DNA of 64,000 nucleotides, from assembly GCA_016219175.1 (NCBI GenBank), contig JACRCD010000076.1:62001-126000 (forward strand). The letters are read 5' to 3'. The position numbers were made by a program, and so were the translations under genes. Origin of the DNA: Deltaproteobacteria bacterium. Its GTDB lineage: Bacteria > Desulfobacterota > Desulfobulbia > Desulfobulbales > SURF-16. Below, piece after piece: positions 25,713 through 34,319 of the stretch. Every line of letters begins with the position of its first letter. The first letter of the stretch is position 1. Below the pieces are notes generated by a model. The model ran no database searches, was not told where the DNA came from, and saw only the letters and a list, made by a program, of their open reading frames with translations.

Positions 25713-25934
25713 TTACTTCATGGTGAGCAGTTTGACAATTTCCCCCTCTTCGGGAAATCGTTTCTGTTCCGCCTTGGAGAAAATTTTCCTTCCATCCAGC
25801 TCCACCTCGAAAACGCCGCCTGAAGCGGCAATCAGCTCCACTTCGGCGCCCAGCCTTTCAACCAGCTCCGCTTCCAGCCTGGAAGCGCGGGGTTTATAGT
25901 TTCATTTTCCACAATAGGTAATCGACACCTTCAT
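25713..25934 (-). CDS. SelW-like (Rdx family) selenoprotein, CxxU motif, UGA at codon 11
   Basis: Read with UGA as selenocysteine, this 73-aa protein begins MKVSITYCGKUNYKPRAS. That is the SelW/SelT/Rdx signature (YCxxUxYxPRA) with the redox CxxU at residues 8-11. It continues with LEAELVERLG, ELIAASGGVFEVELDGRKIFSK, the GGxFEVxxxGxxIFSK segment of the family, and PEEGEIVKLL. The UGA (25902-25904) is followed by an 8-bp hairpin with a three-base loop at SECIS distance. GGAGAGA stands before the ATG. Family members are thioredoxin-fold redox proteins that may interact with peroxiredoxin or glutathione systems. Without UGA read-through the gene is missed because the frame has no other long open part. 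I am confident in family and Sec; the partner is unknown. Confidence 0.93.
25869..25887 (-). promoter_or_regulatory. Bacterial SECIS-like hairpin of the SelW-like gene
   Basis: On the coding strand CGCTTCCA pairs perfectly with TGGAAGCG around a GGC loop. The stem begins 14 bases after the UGA, the distance expected for bacterial SECIS elements recognised by SelB. Confidence 0.8.
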
Positions 25935-26130
25935 ATTCTCTCCTTTTTCCGCTTTTCACTGATTCTCTGTTTGCTGGTACCACAAAACTATGATATTATT
26001 TCAAATAGAGTCTTTCTGGTTGAAATTACTCTTTTTTTCAACAATAATAGAAAAAAATGAAACGGCTCGTACCATTATATATAACGATATGAGCCTGATT
26101 GGTAGAGCATACCTGAAAATTATATTAGGG

Positions 26131-26290
26131 GTTGTTACGAAAAAAATCATTACATTTCCAAGCACCTCGTTACAACATGGCCAGGGACGGCCTGTGTCGC
26201 CGCCCGCTGTATGACCGGACAAGGGGCGGCCACCTCCTTAGGTAGGCCACGGCATTGAGAATTACGGTTATTTTTTGACAACGGCTCAGC
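26131..26290. mobile_element. Degenerate relative of the MITE-like repeat
   Basis: The gap 25935-26310 holds no clear gene and is AT-rich at its left. From 26131 it begins GTTGTTACGAAAAAAATCAT and ends TTATTTTTTGACAACGGCTC, ends inverted to each other and similar to those of the 24793 and 42922 copies (CGTTGTAAAATAACCATTAC / TTATTGACAACGGC). The interior is different. The PilZ gene starts about 20 bases after it. Confidence 0.55.
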
Positions 26291-26310
26291 AAATTTCATG
26301 GGGAACATCA

Positions 26311-26691
26311 ATGAAGGGGACAGGGGAAAAACAACCGGATAAGGCAAAGAGTAAAATCACCCGTCATGTATTCCGGCTGCCGGTTGACGAGGAGGATAAC
26401 ATCTCCGTTGAATTAAACGGATCAACGTATGAGGTCATCAATATCGGCACCAACGGTGTCGGCATTCTGGTCGATGAGGAAAATTCCTTCGCGGTTGAGC
26501 AAAACATCGGGTCAATACGTCTGAATCTTTCCACCGGTCTTCTTCACCTGCAGGGCAGAGTGGTCCATGTTTCACCCAGGGATTTTCAACTCATCTGCGG
26601 CATTGAGTTCGTGCAAATGGACCCGGAGACTGAAGAAAAAATCTTGAGTTTTCTGCGCAGGCACAGAGAAACCCTCTTTGGCGGGAAATAG
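26311..26691 (+). CDS. PilZ domain protein (degenerate N-terminal RxxxR)
   Basis: This 126-aa protein has a PilZ beta-barrel: YEVINIGTNGVGILVDEEN (the D/N-x-S-x-x-G position reads N-I-G-T-N-G) and LHLQGRVVHVSPRDFQLICGIEF near the C-terminus. A basic stretch before the barrel (KSKITRHVFRLP) could contact c-di-GMP, but a clear RxxxR is not present (R-H-V-F-R fits the spacing). I start it at ATG 26311 with GGGGAA upstream; the TTG at 26275 lies inside a repeat end. PilZ proteins bind c-di-GMP and alter motility or secretion. The RHH gene lies downstream with about 60 bases between. PilZ fold likely; c-di-GMP binding uncertain. Confidence 0.78.
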   Translation: MKGTGEKQPDKAKSKITRHVFRLPVDEEDNISVELNGSTYEVINIGTNGVGILVDEENSFAVEQNIGSIRLNLSTGLLHLQGRVVHVSPRDFQLICGIEFVQMDPETEEKILSFLRRHRETLFGGK

Positions 26692-26749
26692 AGCCTCTCT
26701 CCCCGGCAAAGTTGCTGAACCCGTAAAAAAAACCGGTGACAAAGGCAAG

Positions 26750-27184
26750 ATGGAGACACGGATGGCACAGGACCACGGACACAAAAAAGATGTGCTGGGT
26801 AATATTCTGCAGGGGCAGCAGCATGGCGGGAGTATCCAGGGGCTCGATGAGTTGACCATGATGATTGAACGTTACGCCAGCCATTACATCAACAAGGAAA
26901 ACAATCCGTCTTCACCACCCCATACCCCGCCTTTGCCGAACAAAACAGAGGGCAAGCGCTCTCCGGTCAAAAGAAAATCCACCCACTACCTGACTAAGGA
27001 AGTCTTCAGGGAACTTAATGACGCCAACCTTTTTTTACGAGGGTTGCTCCCCGCCGGGTCAAAGCTTAAGGCCTCGAAATCAAAAATTGTCAACTATGCG
27101 GTGAAAACGCTGCTGGCTGATTTTGACGCCAAGGGAAAAGAAAGCGAACTGGTAAAAAATATGCTGAAAGATAATCCTAAATGA
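26750..27184 (+). CDS. Probable ribbon-helix-helix DNA-binding protein next to a ParA-like gene
   Basis: About 144 residues. The C-terminal 65 residues (STHYLTKEVFRELNDANLFL, then LKASKSKIVNYAVKTLLADF) resemble a ribbon-helix-helix domain of the sort seen in partition or antitoxin repressors: a short strand, then two helices with SKSKIVNYAVK. The N-terminal part is low in structure and basic (RSPVKRKS). It is followed after 100 bases by a ParA-type ATPase, so it could be the centromere-binding partner of a ParA/ParB-like pair, or an autorepressor. The start is chosen at ATG 26750 (AAAGG upstream); the TTG at 26678 would overlap the PilZ gene. Function inferred. Confidence 0.62.
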   Translation: METRMAQDHGHKKDVLGNILQGQQHGGSIQGLDELTMMIERYASHYINKENNPSSPPHTPPLPNKTEGKRSPVKRKSTHYLTKEVFRELNDANLFLRGLLPAGSKLKASKSKIVNYAVKTLLADFDAKGKESELVKNMLKDNPK

Positions 27185-27284
27185 TCTCAAGAGGACGATG
27201 TCATCGTTTCCATTTTTATGAAGCTGTCAATTTTCATGGATAATCAGCGATGATTTCTTTTGTTTTTTTATTCCGGAGACCCAC

Positions 27285-28214
27285 ATGGTTATAATCTGCC
27301 CGCACTGTCAAAAAGAACACTCCATTGACGAAAACCGCCTTCCCGCCAATGTCGTTAAGGTCCGTTGTAAATATTGCAAGGAGCAGTTTGACATCACCAG
27401 GCCCAAGGCAACCCCTGCCAGCCGCAATATGCCGGCCGCGGAGGAGAAAAAAAACGAACCGAGACGAATTGCCGTGACGCTTTCCAAGGGAGGGGTGGGC
27501 AAGACAACCACTGCCGTTAATCTTGCCGCCGGTCTGGCCCTGGCCGGTTTCAAGGTGCTGCTGGTGGATACGGATACCCAGGGCCAATCAAGCTTTATGC
27601 TCGGGCTGAAGCCCAAGGCCGGCTTGACTGAATTCGTCAATAATGAGCTGTCACTTGATGAAATCATAATACCGGCCAGGGACCGGCTGTGGCTTTTGGC
27701 CGGAGGCAAATCATTGGCAGGCTTGAAGCGGGTGATTGACCGCAAGGACTTCGGCGGGGAAATGACTCTGCGGGAAAAATTAACCGCCTTTGACAGCAAA
27801 TTCGATTATGTGATTGTTGATACCTCTCCCGGCTGGGACCCTCTGATAGTGAACGTGCTTTTTTATGTCAAGGAAGTGCTTACCCCGGTTTCCCTGGAAG
27901 TGATGACCCTGCAGGGACTGGTGGAATTTCTGAAAAGCATGTCATCCATTCAGAAATACAACAAGGATGTCGCCCTCAAATATATACTGCCGACCTTTCA
28001 CGACCAAAGGGTGAAGAAATCAAACGGCATCCTGAGCAAACTTGAAGAGCTTTACGGCAACCATGTCTGCACACCGATTAGATACAATGTGAGGCTTTCC
28101 GAGGCCCCGGCTTACGGACAGACCATTTACGAGTTCGCCCCTGGCTCCCCCGGCGCCCAGGACTACCGGGAATTGATCAGAAAAGTCACCAACAACCCGA
28201 AACTCTTTACCTGA
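27285..28214 (+). CDS. ParA/MinD-family ATPase with N-terminal zinc ribbon
   Basis: This 309-aa protein begins with an MJ0042-type zinc ribbon (CPHCQKEHSIDENRLP, then VRCKYCKEQF). From residue 65 it has a ParA domain: deviant Walker A TLSKGGVGKTTTAVNLA, switch I LLVDTDTQGQSSF and Walker B FDYVIVDTSPGWDP. ParA ATPases position DNA, chemoreceptor arrays or other cargo. The zinc ribbon suggests a cargo or partner-binding role rather than plain plasmid partition. It sits between an RHH-like gene upstream and a PRPP synthetase homologue three bases after its stop. CheZ and c-di-GMP proteins are within 7 kb, so a polar-localisation role is possible, but this is speculation. Confidence 0.85.
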   Translation: MVIICPHCQKEHSIDENRLPANVVKVRCKYCKEQFDITRPKATPASRNMPAAEEKKNEPRRIAVTLSKGGVGKTTTAVNLAAGLALAGFKVLLVDTDTQGQSSFMLGLKPKAGLTEFVNNELSLDEIIIPARDRLWLLAGGKSLAGLKRVIDRKDFGGEMTLREKLTAFDSKFDYVIVDTSPGWDPLIVNVLFYVKEVLTPVSLEVMTLQGLVEFLKSMSSIQKYNKDVALKYILPTFHDQRVKKSNGILSKLEELYGNHVCTPIRYNVRLSEAPAYGQTIYEFAPGSPGAQDYRELIRKVTNNPKLFT

Positions 28215-28228
28215 CCTTGACTGCCGAC

Positions 28229-29146
28229 ATGGATGACGACAAAATAATTCTTGCCAATGAGGCGTCCGAGGCCTTGGGCCGCAAGATTGCCCACTGCCTG
28301 GAAATCCCCTTTACCACCGCGCAGAAAAAATCTTTTGCCGACGGGGAAATTTACCACGCCTTTCCGGATGACATGTCGAGCCGTGATGTGATCATCATCG
28401 GCGCCACCCATAATGACAGATCTCACCAGGAGCTCATCGATCTGATTGACGGCTGCCACTATTACCGGGCCAAGTCGGTAAATGTCGTTATTCCCTATCT
28501 CGGCTATTCCACCATGGAGCAGGCCAAGCCGGACAGAAACGAGATACCGAAAGGCATTACCCGCACCAGACAGATTTTCCGGGCCAGACCGGATTTCGTC
28601 GCCTTCATCGACCTCCACTCCGAGGCCGTGTTGCACGCCCATCGCGGAGACGTGCAGACCCTGCATATCCACACCAACGAGCTGATTGTTAAAAAAATCA
28701 ACGAGCTGCGGCTTGACAGCTTTGTCCTGGTTTCACCGGATTATGGACGCAGCAAATGGGTGGCCAGGCTGGCGGGTCAGCTCCATGCCCCCCATACCGC
28801 GGCTGACAAGGACCGCTATGCCATGGACAAGACCATGGTGAGTCAGGTGGCAAGTGTGGTGGGCGGCAAGATCGCCATTATCTGCGACGACATGATCCGC
28901 ACCGGCGGCTCGATTATTCAGACGGCCATACGTTGCCGGGAGGCGGGGGCGAAGGATACCATACTGTTTGCCACCCATCTGGTTCTGGCCGGACAGGCGC
29001 GGGAAAAATTCAAGGAGCACGGCATCCGTAAAATAATCGGGGCCGACACCTATCCTGGTGTTGAAAATGATGAACTGCTGGATGTTTTCTCAGTGGCGCC
29101 GCTGGTAGCGACAGCCTTGAAACGCCATTTCCGGGCCGGCCGCTGA
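28229..29146 (+). CDS. Ribose-phosphate pyrophosphokinase homologue
   Basis: About 305 residues of PRPP-synthetase fold: FADGEIYHAFPDDMSSRDV (ribose 5-phosphate/ATP side), VVIPYLGYSTMEQAKPDRNE, FVAFIDLHSEAV (DLH metal site), LVSPDYGRSKWVARLAGQL and the PRPP loop IICDDMIRTGGSIIQTA. The PRPP loop reads MIRTGG rather than the usual MIDTGG (one Asp replaced by Arg), and the flexible ATP loop is divergent (QAKPDRNEIPKGI). The protein may be a paralogue with altered activity rather than the housekeeping Prs. The start is ATG 28229 or TTG 28217 (four residues longer). It follows the ParA-type gene closely. Confidence 0.82.
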   Translation: MDDDKIILANEASEALGRKIAHCLEIPFTTAQKKSFADGEIYHAFPDDMSSRDVIIIGATHNDRSHQELIDLIDGCHYYRAKSVNVVIPYLGYSTMEQAKPDRNEIPKGITRTRQIFRARPDFVAFIDLHSEAVLHAHRGDVQTLHIHTNELIVKKINELRLDSFVLVSPDYGRSKWVARLAGQLHAPHTAADKDRYAMDKTMVSQVASVVGGKIAIICDDMIRTGGSIIQTAIRCREAGAKDTILFATHLVLAGQAREKFKEHGIRKIIGADTYPGVENDELLDVFSVAPLVATALKRHFRAGR

Positions 29147-29181
29147 GTCCGCCTCCTCCTTAAACGGGATATTTTGCTTAT

Positions 29182-29571
29182 ATGGCAACGGAAAGACGTA
29201 TTTTTCAACGACACCCTCTGGCGATGGACGGTTTGCTGTATCTGTGCCGGGGTGTAAACGGCGACAGACTGAGCAGGCCGGTCAAATGCAGCATTACTGA
29301 TTTATCCAGGAAAGGCGCGGGGCTCATCACCCCGCAGATCATTGTCGATAACCATCATCTTTTTTTTGCCGCCCTGGAGTCCGATCAACACATCCTCCAT
29401 CTGGAAATCGAGGCTGGTGATGACAACACGGCACCCATTACCATTCCCGTGCGCCCCCTCTGGTTTGACCGTCTTTTGCACGATGATCAGAAACCCTTCA
29501 AAATAGGGATAGCTTTCTTCGCAAAAATTTCCGAGGAAAACTATCAGTTCATCAAAAGCCGCTCCAGGTAA
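29182..29571 (+). CDS. PilZ domain protein with canonical c-di-GMP motifs
   Basis: This 129-aa protein is a single PilZ domain. It has an N-terminal RRIFQRHP (RRxxxR motif) and ITDLSRKGAGL (D/NxSxxG motif), the two determinants that bind c-di-GMP. It probably reports c-di-GMP levels to a partner protein. It lies 35 bases after the PRPP synthetase homologue on the same strand and 300 bases before the TPR-methyltransferase gene. Confidence 0.88.
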   Translation: MATERRIFQRHPLAMDGLLYLCRGVNGDRLSRPVKCSITDLSRKGAGLITPQIIVDNHHLFFAALESDQHILHLEIEAGDDNTAPITIPVRPLWFDRLLHDDQKPFKIGIAFFAKISEENYQFIKSRSR

Positions 29572-29875
29572 TCTTTCCGCTTTTATACTGCAATTTTTTC
29601 CCTACCGGGTCAGACAAACAGGCATTATTTTCCTGACGTTCTCACCTTGCCGGCGCCCTCTGTTCTTTTTTATTCTATAATAACGGGCAATTAACAAGCA
29701 TCTGTCCTCGTGGTCCCGTTTTTGCTCTCCCTCAAAAAAATACAACTACCTCCAGCGGCAAATAAACGGATTTTCCGCCCGAAAATTCGGGAGCGCATCG
29801 AGATTGCCCCGAGATACAGGCATGTTCCTGTAAAGATGCGAGTTTATCCTTGAGGGACGAGAGAGGAATGGTCTT
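29572..29875. other. 304-base intergenic region with two hairpins, no gene seen
   Basis: No credible open frame. Two small palindromes are visible: CCCGAA/TTCGGG at 29778-29791 and ACAGG/CCTGT near 29817-29832. I looked for a c-di-GMP riboswitch core because of the neighbouring genes and did not find one. GGGACGAGAGAGG lies before the next start codon and includes its ribosome-binding site. Confidence 0.5.
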
Positions 29876-31681
29876 ATGAGTACGAACCCCACACCACAGG
29901 TGCGCATCGATGCTGTTTTGCAGAAAGCCCTGCAATATCATCAGGCAAACGACCTGTTGCGGGCAAAGGAATTGTATCAGCATATCCTCGGCGAAGATCC
30001 CGGCCAGGCAATACCCCTGTATCTGCTTGGCATGATTGCCTTTGATGAGGGGGATGCCCAAAAGGCTGTTGCCCTGATCCGAAAATCACTGGCCAGGGAT
30101 AGCCGCAACATTGAGGCCTATGTCCATCTCGCGCTCATTTACCAGCAATGCGGAGAGACGGAGTGGGCCCTGCGTTTGTTGCGGCAGGGGGCGGCGCATA
30201 ACCCCGCCTCCGTGGAAATTCTCTACAATTTAAGTAAGGTATACATAGCCTGCGAACAAACGGAGGAGGCAATCGACTGCTTATGCCGGATCAATGCTCT
30301 GCATTCCGGCATCGCTGAAATTCATCATACCCTGGGTCTTCTTTATTTTAAAAAAAACAGGATCAGGAAATCCATCGAATCCTTCCGAAACGCCATCGCC
30401 ATAAAACCGGAGGACTCCCATATTTATAAAAACCTGGCCATGGCCTTTCTGGAACTGCCGGATCAGGGTGAGGCCATCGACGCGCTGCATAAGGCTATTG
30501 AACTCACACCCGTTTATGCGGAGGCCCATGCCCTGCTCGGCACCACCTATCGCAGGCAGGGACAGTTTGCCAAGGCCCTTGAGGTGTTTAATAGACTGCG
30601 GGAAATTTGCCCCCTGGAAGTCCAGCATCTGAACGATATCGGCTTGATCCATCTGGCCCAGGGAAAACTTGAGGAAGCAGCGGCGTATTTCCTGCGGCTC
30701 GTGTCGGCAAACAAAGATACGGCCGCCGCCTATTTCAACCTCGGTCTGGTGTACCAGAAACAGCAGCGGCTGACGGAGTCGATCAAGGCTTACCGCCAGG
30801 CGCTCAACCTGGACCCTGACAATGGCGCGGCCTATAACAACCTCGGCATGGTCTACTCACTGCTTGACGAGAGAGAACTGTCACGGCAGTGCTATGAGAA
30901 AACCGTGGAACTGGACCCGGACAATCAGGCTGCCCGGCATATCCTGGATGCCCTAAACGGTACGACAACCCAGACCGCCCCAAAGGATTATGTCGTTTCC
31001 CTTTTTGACCAGTATTCAGCGCAATTCGAACACGATCTGGTCAACAACCTGGATTATTTTGTGCCGTCCAAGTTGAAACAGGCCTTTGTTGACTATATCG
31101 GCCAGGACGTCAATTTTGATAACGCCATTGACCTGGGATGCGGCACCGGCATGTGCGGTGAGGAATTCCGTGAGCTTACCCAGCGCATAACAGGGGTGGA
31201 CCTGTCCGGGAAGATGCTGGAGAAGGCGCAAGGCAAGAAGGTTTATGACAAACTTATTCAGGCTGATGTCGTTGAATTTCTAGCCAATAGCGATGAGAAG
31301 TTCGATCTGTTTATTTCAACCGATGTCTTTATTTACATAGGAAAACTTGAACCTGTTTTTGACATGGTGAGACAGCGCTCCCTGCCGGGAGGGTACTTTA
31401 TTTTCTCGGTGGAAAGCTGTGAAAATGATTTCGATTATATCCTGTGCTTTTCGGGCCGTTATGCCCAGAGCAGCTCATATATTGAGGCCATGGCCAGACG
31501 CTACGGATTTACCGTGGAGGCCAGCCAGCCAACCGGGATCAGAAAGGAAAATGAACAGTGGGTCATGGGGGAACTGTATATCCTCAGATTTGCCGGCATC
31601 CAGGATGTCAGAAAAGCTGTTGCCCCCCTGGCCACAAAGATCATCCCGCCCCAGACCGTTCCCTATTGGGATGCGAGCTAA
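29876..31681 (+). CDS. TPR repeat protein fused to a C-terminal SAM methyltransferase
   Basis: This 601-aa protein has about ten TPR repeats in residues 15-350 (for example AYFNLGLVYQKQQRLTESIK and AYNNLGMVYSLLDERELSRQ). A class I methyltransferase domain follows from about residue 380: FDNAIDLGCGTGMCGEEFRE, TGVDLSGKMLEKAQ, FDLFISTDVFIYIGKLEP and LPGGYFIFSVES. This fusion is known in proteins that methylate protein or lipid partners recognised by the TPR part; the substrate here is unknown. It starts at ATG 29876 with GAGAGGAA upstream. It stands alone, facing the convergent DUF2799 lipoprotein gene. Confidence 0.87.
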   Translation: MSTNPTPQVRIDAVLQKALQYHQANDLLRAKELYQHILGEDPGQAIPLYLLGMIAFDEGDAQKAVALIRKSLARDSRNIEAYVHLALIYQQCGETEWALRLLRQGAAHNPASVEILYNLSKVYIACEQTEEAIDCLCRINALHSGIAEIHHTLGLLYFKKNRIRKSIESFRNAIAIKPEDSHIYKNLAMAFLELPDQGEAIDALHKAIELTPVYAEAHALLGTTYRRQGQFAKALEVFNRLREICPLEVQHLNDIGLIHLAQGKLEEAAAYFLRLVSANKDTAAAYFNLGLVYQKQQRLTESIKAYRQALNLDPDNGAAYNNLGMVYSLLDERELSRQCYEKTVELDPDNQAARHILDALNGTTTQTAPKDYVVSLFDQYSAQFEHDLVNNLDYFVPSKLKQAFVDYIGQDVNFDNAIDLGCGTGMCGEEFRELTQRITGVDLSGKMLEKAQGKKVYDKLIQADVVEFLANSDEKFDLFISTDVFIYIGKLEPVFDMVRQRSLPGGYFIFSVESCENDFDYILCFSGRYAQSSSYIEAMARRYGFTVEASQPTGIRKENEQWVMGELYILRFAGIQDVRKAVAPLATKIIPPQTVPYWDAS

Positions 31682-31749
31682 GGAGAGACCTGGACCGGTT
31701 TCTCCTGCAAGGTCATGGACTTTACGACAACTGCCTGTTTTATTTTTTT

Positions 31750-31800
31750 GCCCCGGACCCCACGGAAAGCAAAGAATTTTTTTTCTTCATTTTCCGGGGC
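31750..31800. terminator. Possible bidirectional terminator between convergent genes
   Basis: GCCCCGG at 31750-31756 is exactly inverted as CCGGGGC at 31794-31800, with a long AT-rich loop. It lies between the stops of the TPR-methyltransferase gene (31681) and the lipoprotein gene (31816). T- and A-runs flank it. The large loop makes it a weak candidate. Confidence 0.45.
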
Positions 31801-31815
31801 CGGCTGCTTACCGGC

Positions 31816-32361
31816 TTAACGTATCAAGTCGATCACATCCAGGAGGCGCAACTCATCACGAACGTCATCCCGCTCATCAAAAATTTCCTCGCGCTCACGG
31901 CGTAAGGCGCGGCGTTTGTCTTCTTCAAGATCTTTCTTTTCAAGATTTTTATCGATCTCTTCGATTCGCGCATCAAGGCTTGTAATTTCTTGTTCCAGTT
32001 GCCAGATCCTGTGGCCGATCTTATAAGCCCTGAGGAAATTTTCCTCGCTTTCCTCAGGGCAGACATTGGCATAGACTCCGCCCTGCCGGCCAAATCGCGC
32101 GCCGTTTTCCGCCGTACAGAATTGCCGCAGCCCCCTTTCCCGGCCAGCCCGGTATTCATCACCGTTAATGGCTATGCCGTACTCACCGCAGGCGTCATGA
32201 TGCTCGACCAGCCGCGACAGAGGCAAACCATCGGCCCCGTCCCGCAGCCCTACGCCATACCAGTCACCAGTGCGGCAATCATTCTCGGACAGCGTGGCGC
32301 AGCCTGTCAAGAAAAGCAAAGCGATGCTTATTATTTTTTTCTTATTAAATGAACTATTCAT
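31816..32361 (-). CDS. DUF2799-family lipoprotein
   Basis: About 181 residues. It has a signal with a lipobox (FLTGC, residues 17-21), then the DUF2799 pattern: DWYGVGLRDGADGLPLSRL, HHDACGEYG, AGRERGLRQFCTAENGARFG, and a long charged coiled-coil tail (EQEITSLDARIEEIDKNLEK onwards). These lipoproteins sit in the envelope and are of unknown function. I take ATG 32361 (MNSSFNKKK) because the upstream part of the longer frame has no family content and the signal starts here. Confidence 0.85.
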   Translation of the reverse strand: MNSSFNKKKIISIALLFLTGCATLSENDCRTGDWYGVGLRDGADGLPLSRLVEHHDACGEYGIAINGDEYRAGRERGLRQFCTAENGARFGRQGGVYANVCPEESEENFLRAYKIGHRIWQLEQEITSLDARIEEIDKNLEKKDLEEDKRRALRREREEIFDERDDVRDELRLLDVIDLIR

Positions 32362-32597
32362 GTGCGTGCAAGTCCTGCTGTGCATGAAAATGACAAACTC
32401 CTCCGCGAGGCTGCTTGGGCGGCCGGCCGGATCCTTCGGTTCCGCGTAGTTTATCATATTAAGCGGAGTTGGAAATGTCAAAGTTTCGGTAATCACCTGA
32501 TCAACGCCTCTGTCACTATAATTAGTTGTTATAACAGCCACTTTTGCTTTGCATTTGATCTTGACACTTCGGAATATGCCGTGCTACTTGATAAAGC

Positions 32598-34319
32598 ATG
32601 ACTGTCACTTTGGAAAAATTCTCGAACATACAGGATGTTCTGCAGGTTATTAAGACAGGCATCCTGATTATTGGCATTGATTACCGGCTGTTGTTTGTCA
32701 ATCAGGCGGCCATGGAGATCATTGACAAAAAATGGCCGGCCGCCGCGCACGAGACGAATTGTTTCAGTTTCATTTTCGGCAGGACGGAGCCATGTGAGGA
32801 ATGTCTGCTGCGGATCGATCCCCTTCTTACCGCCCAGCAGAAATCCACCATTATAAAAAAGAAGGACGGAAGTGATGTTTTCATCAGACTGCAGATAGCG
32901 CCCTATGCCCAATATCGCATCATCACCCTGCTTGATATTACCAGGGAAGTGTCTCTCCTGCGGCGTATCGATTTGACCAGAAAGGAGCAACAGGCCAGAA
33001 ATGTGCTGCTGGAGCGGCGCAGACAGGAAGCTTTTGACAAGCAGCACCAGCTGCAGGAATTGTTTGACCACTTGCCTGAAGCGCTGCTTACCGTGGATGA
33101 GGAATTTACCATTGAGCAGAGAAACAGGGCTGTCACTGAGGTGCTGACGGAAAATGCCGAGCAGAAATGTTACCAGCTCCTTGGCCACGACGTCCCATGT
33201 GATGAGTGCCCGGCCGCCAACGGCTTTACCAATCTTGATGACGTAAAAAAGGTTCACCAGCTTGGAGAGCGCTATGTCACGGAGAGTATCTGCCATGCGC
33301 CCTTTGGGGCTGGGGGCTTGCTTCTTTTTCGCGACACCACCCGCCAGATTAAGCTGATAGAAAAGATCAGACAGCAGCGCCAGACATTGACCAGTCTTGC
33401 GGAGCTGGGCACCTTGATGCAAAAGGAGTCGGACCTGGAGTCCGTTATCGACCATTTCTGGAATCTTTTTCTGCAAGTCCTGCAGAGAAAAAAAGGGATA
33501 CTCGTGGTCAACGATATCCGTCCGGGCAATATCTGGCTGGTTTCCCACCGGCAAGTTGATTCCGAAGAGACCTTGAAAAAGATAACAAGAACCTACATGT
33601 CCCGTGAATTCCAGAGTTTGCTGCAATGTGAACTTCCCTGGGACATACTCCCCTGGCCGGAAACCGCCCAGATTGCCTTGATGGGCAGAAACGAGAGGCT
33701 TGCGGGCCTTCTGCTCTTTGAAGGCGAAGTCAAGGACCGTGAAGAAAAAGAACTGGTCGATCTGTTTACCGAACCATTGGGCGCTTACATTGACAACCGT
33801 TTATTGTCCAGAAAACTTGAGGAAAAGGCCAATACCGATCCTCTAACCGGTCTTTACAATCGCGGCTATCTGGAGCAGGCGCTGCTTGAGGAAAAGGAAA
33901 AGCTGGAAAAATTTCATATGGATTTCGCCCTCATCGTGGCAGACGTCAATCGTCTGAAAAAAGCCAATGACGAATATGGGCATGAGGCTGGGGATCGTCT
34001 CATCATGACAGTCAGCGAACTTCTCCATAAAACCGTTAGAACTACCGATATTCTGGCGCGGACAGGCGGTGATGAATTCGTTATCCTTCTTTCAGACTGT
34101 AATGCCGACAGGATGCGGAACTTTATTGAACGCTTGACCGATAAGGTGTTTCACGAAATTTTTCTGGAGGTGGGAGACAACGAGCGGTTCCCCGTCACAG
34201 TCAGCTTCGGCGGATCCGCCACCGATGTCTGTGCCTTTGAGCTGCTCATGCAGGAAGCCGATAAGGCCATGTATGCCGCAAAAGAGGCCTACTATCAAAG
34301 AGAAAAACGCTATCGCTAG
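32598..34319 (+). CDS. PAS-PAS-GAF-like diguanylate cyclase (GGDEF) with Cys-pair sensor motifs
   Basis: This 573-aa protein has two PAS-like segments: residues 12-115 (TGILIIGIDYRLLFVNQAA) and 155-250 (LPEALLTVDEEFTIEQRNRA). Each contains a Cys-x-x-Cys (EPCEECLLR and VPCDECPA), a recurring pattern in PAS domains of this phylum that suggests metal or redox sensing. A GAF-like region follows (about 275-400). The GGDEF domain lies at 410-573 with DPLTGLYNRGYLEQ and RTGGDEFVILL (intact catalytic GGDEF). It should make c-di-GMP. The gene starts at ATG 32598, and CheZ follows about 170 bases downstream. Confidence 0.87.
   Translation: MTVTLEKFSNIQDVLQVIKTGILIIGIDYRLLFVNQAAMEIIDKKWPAAAHETNCFSFIFGRTEPCEECLLRIDPLLTAQQKSTIIKKKDGSDVFIRLQIAPYAQYRIITLLDITREVSLLRRIDLTRKEQQARNVLLERRRQEAFDKQHQLQELFDHLPEALLTVDEEFTIEQRNRAVTEVLTENAEQKCYQLLGHDVPCDECPAANGFTNLDDVKKVHQLGERYVTESICHAPFGAGGLLLFRDTTRQIKLIEKIRQQRQTLTSLAELGTLMQKESDLESVIDHFWNLFLQVLQRKKGILVVNDIRPGNIWLVSHRQVDSEETLKKITRTYMSREFQSLLQCELPWDILPWPETAQIALMGRNERLAGLLLFEGEVKDREEKELVDLFTEPLGAYIDNRLLSRKLEEKANTDPLTGLYNRGYLEQALLEEKEKLEKFHMDFALIVADVNRLKKANDEYGHEAGDRLIMTVSELLHKTVRTTDILARTGGDEFVILLSDCNADRMRNFIERLTDKVFHEIFLEVGDNERFPVTVSFGGSATDVCAFELLMQEADKAMYAAKEAYYQREKRYR

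Noticed and set aside
26275-26310. TTG start of the first PilZ protein
   Set aside because: It lies in the end of a MITE-like repeat and lacks a ribosome-binding site.
29572-29875. c-di-GMP riboswitch upstream of the TPR-methyltransferase gene
   Set aside because: The conserved GEMM core segments are not found; only small hairpins are present.
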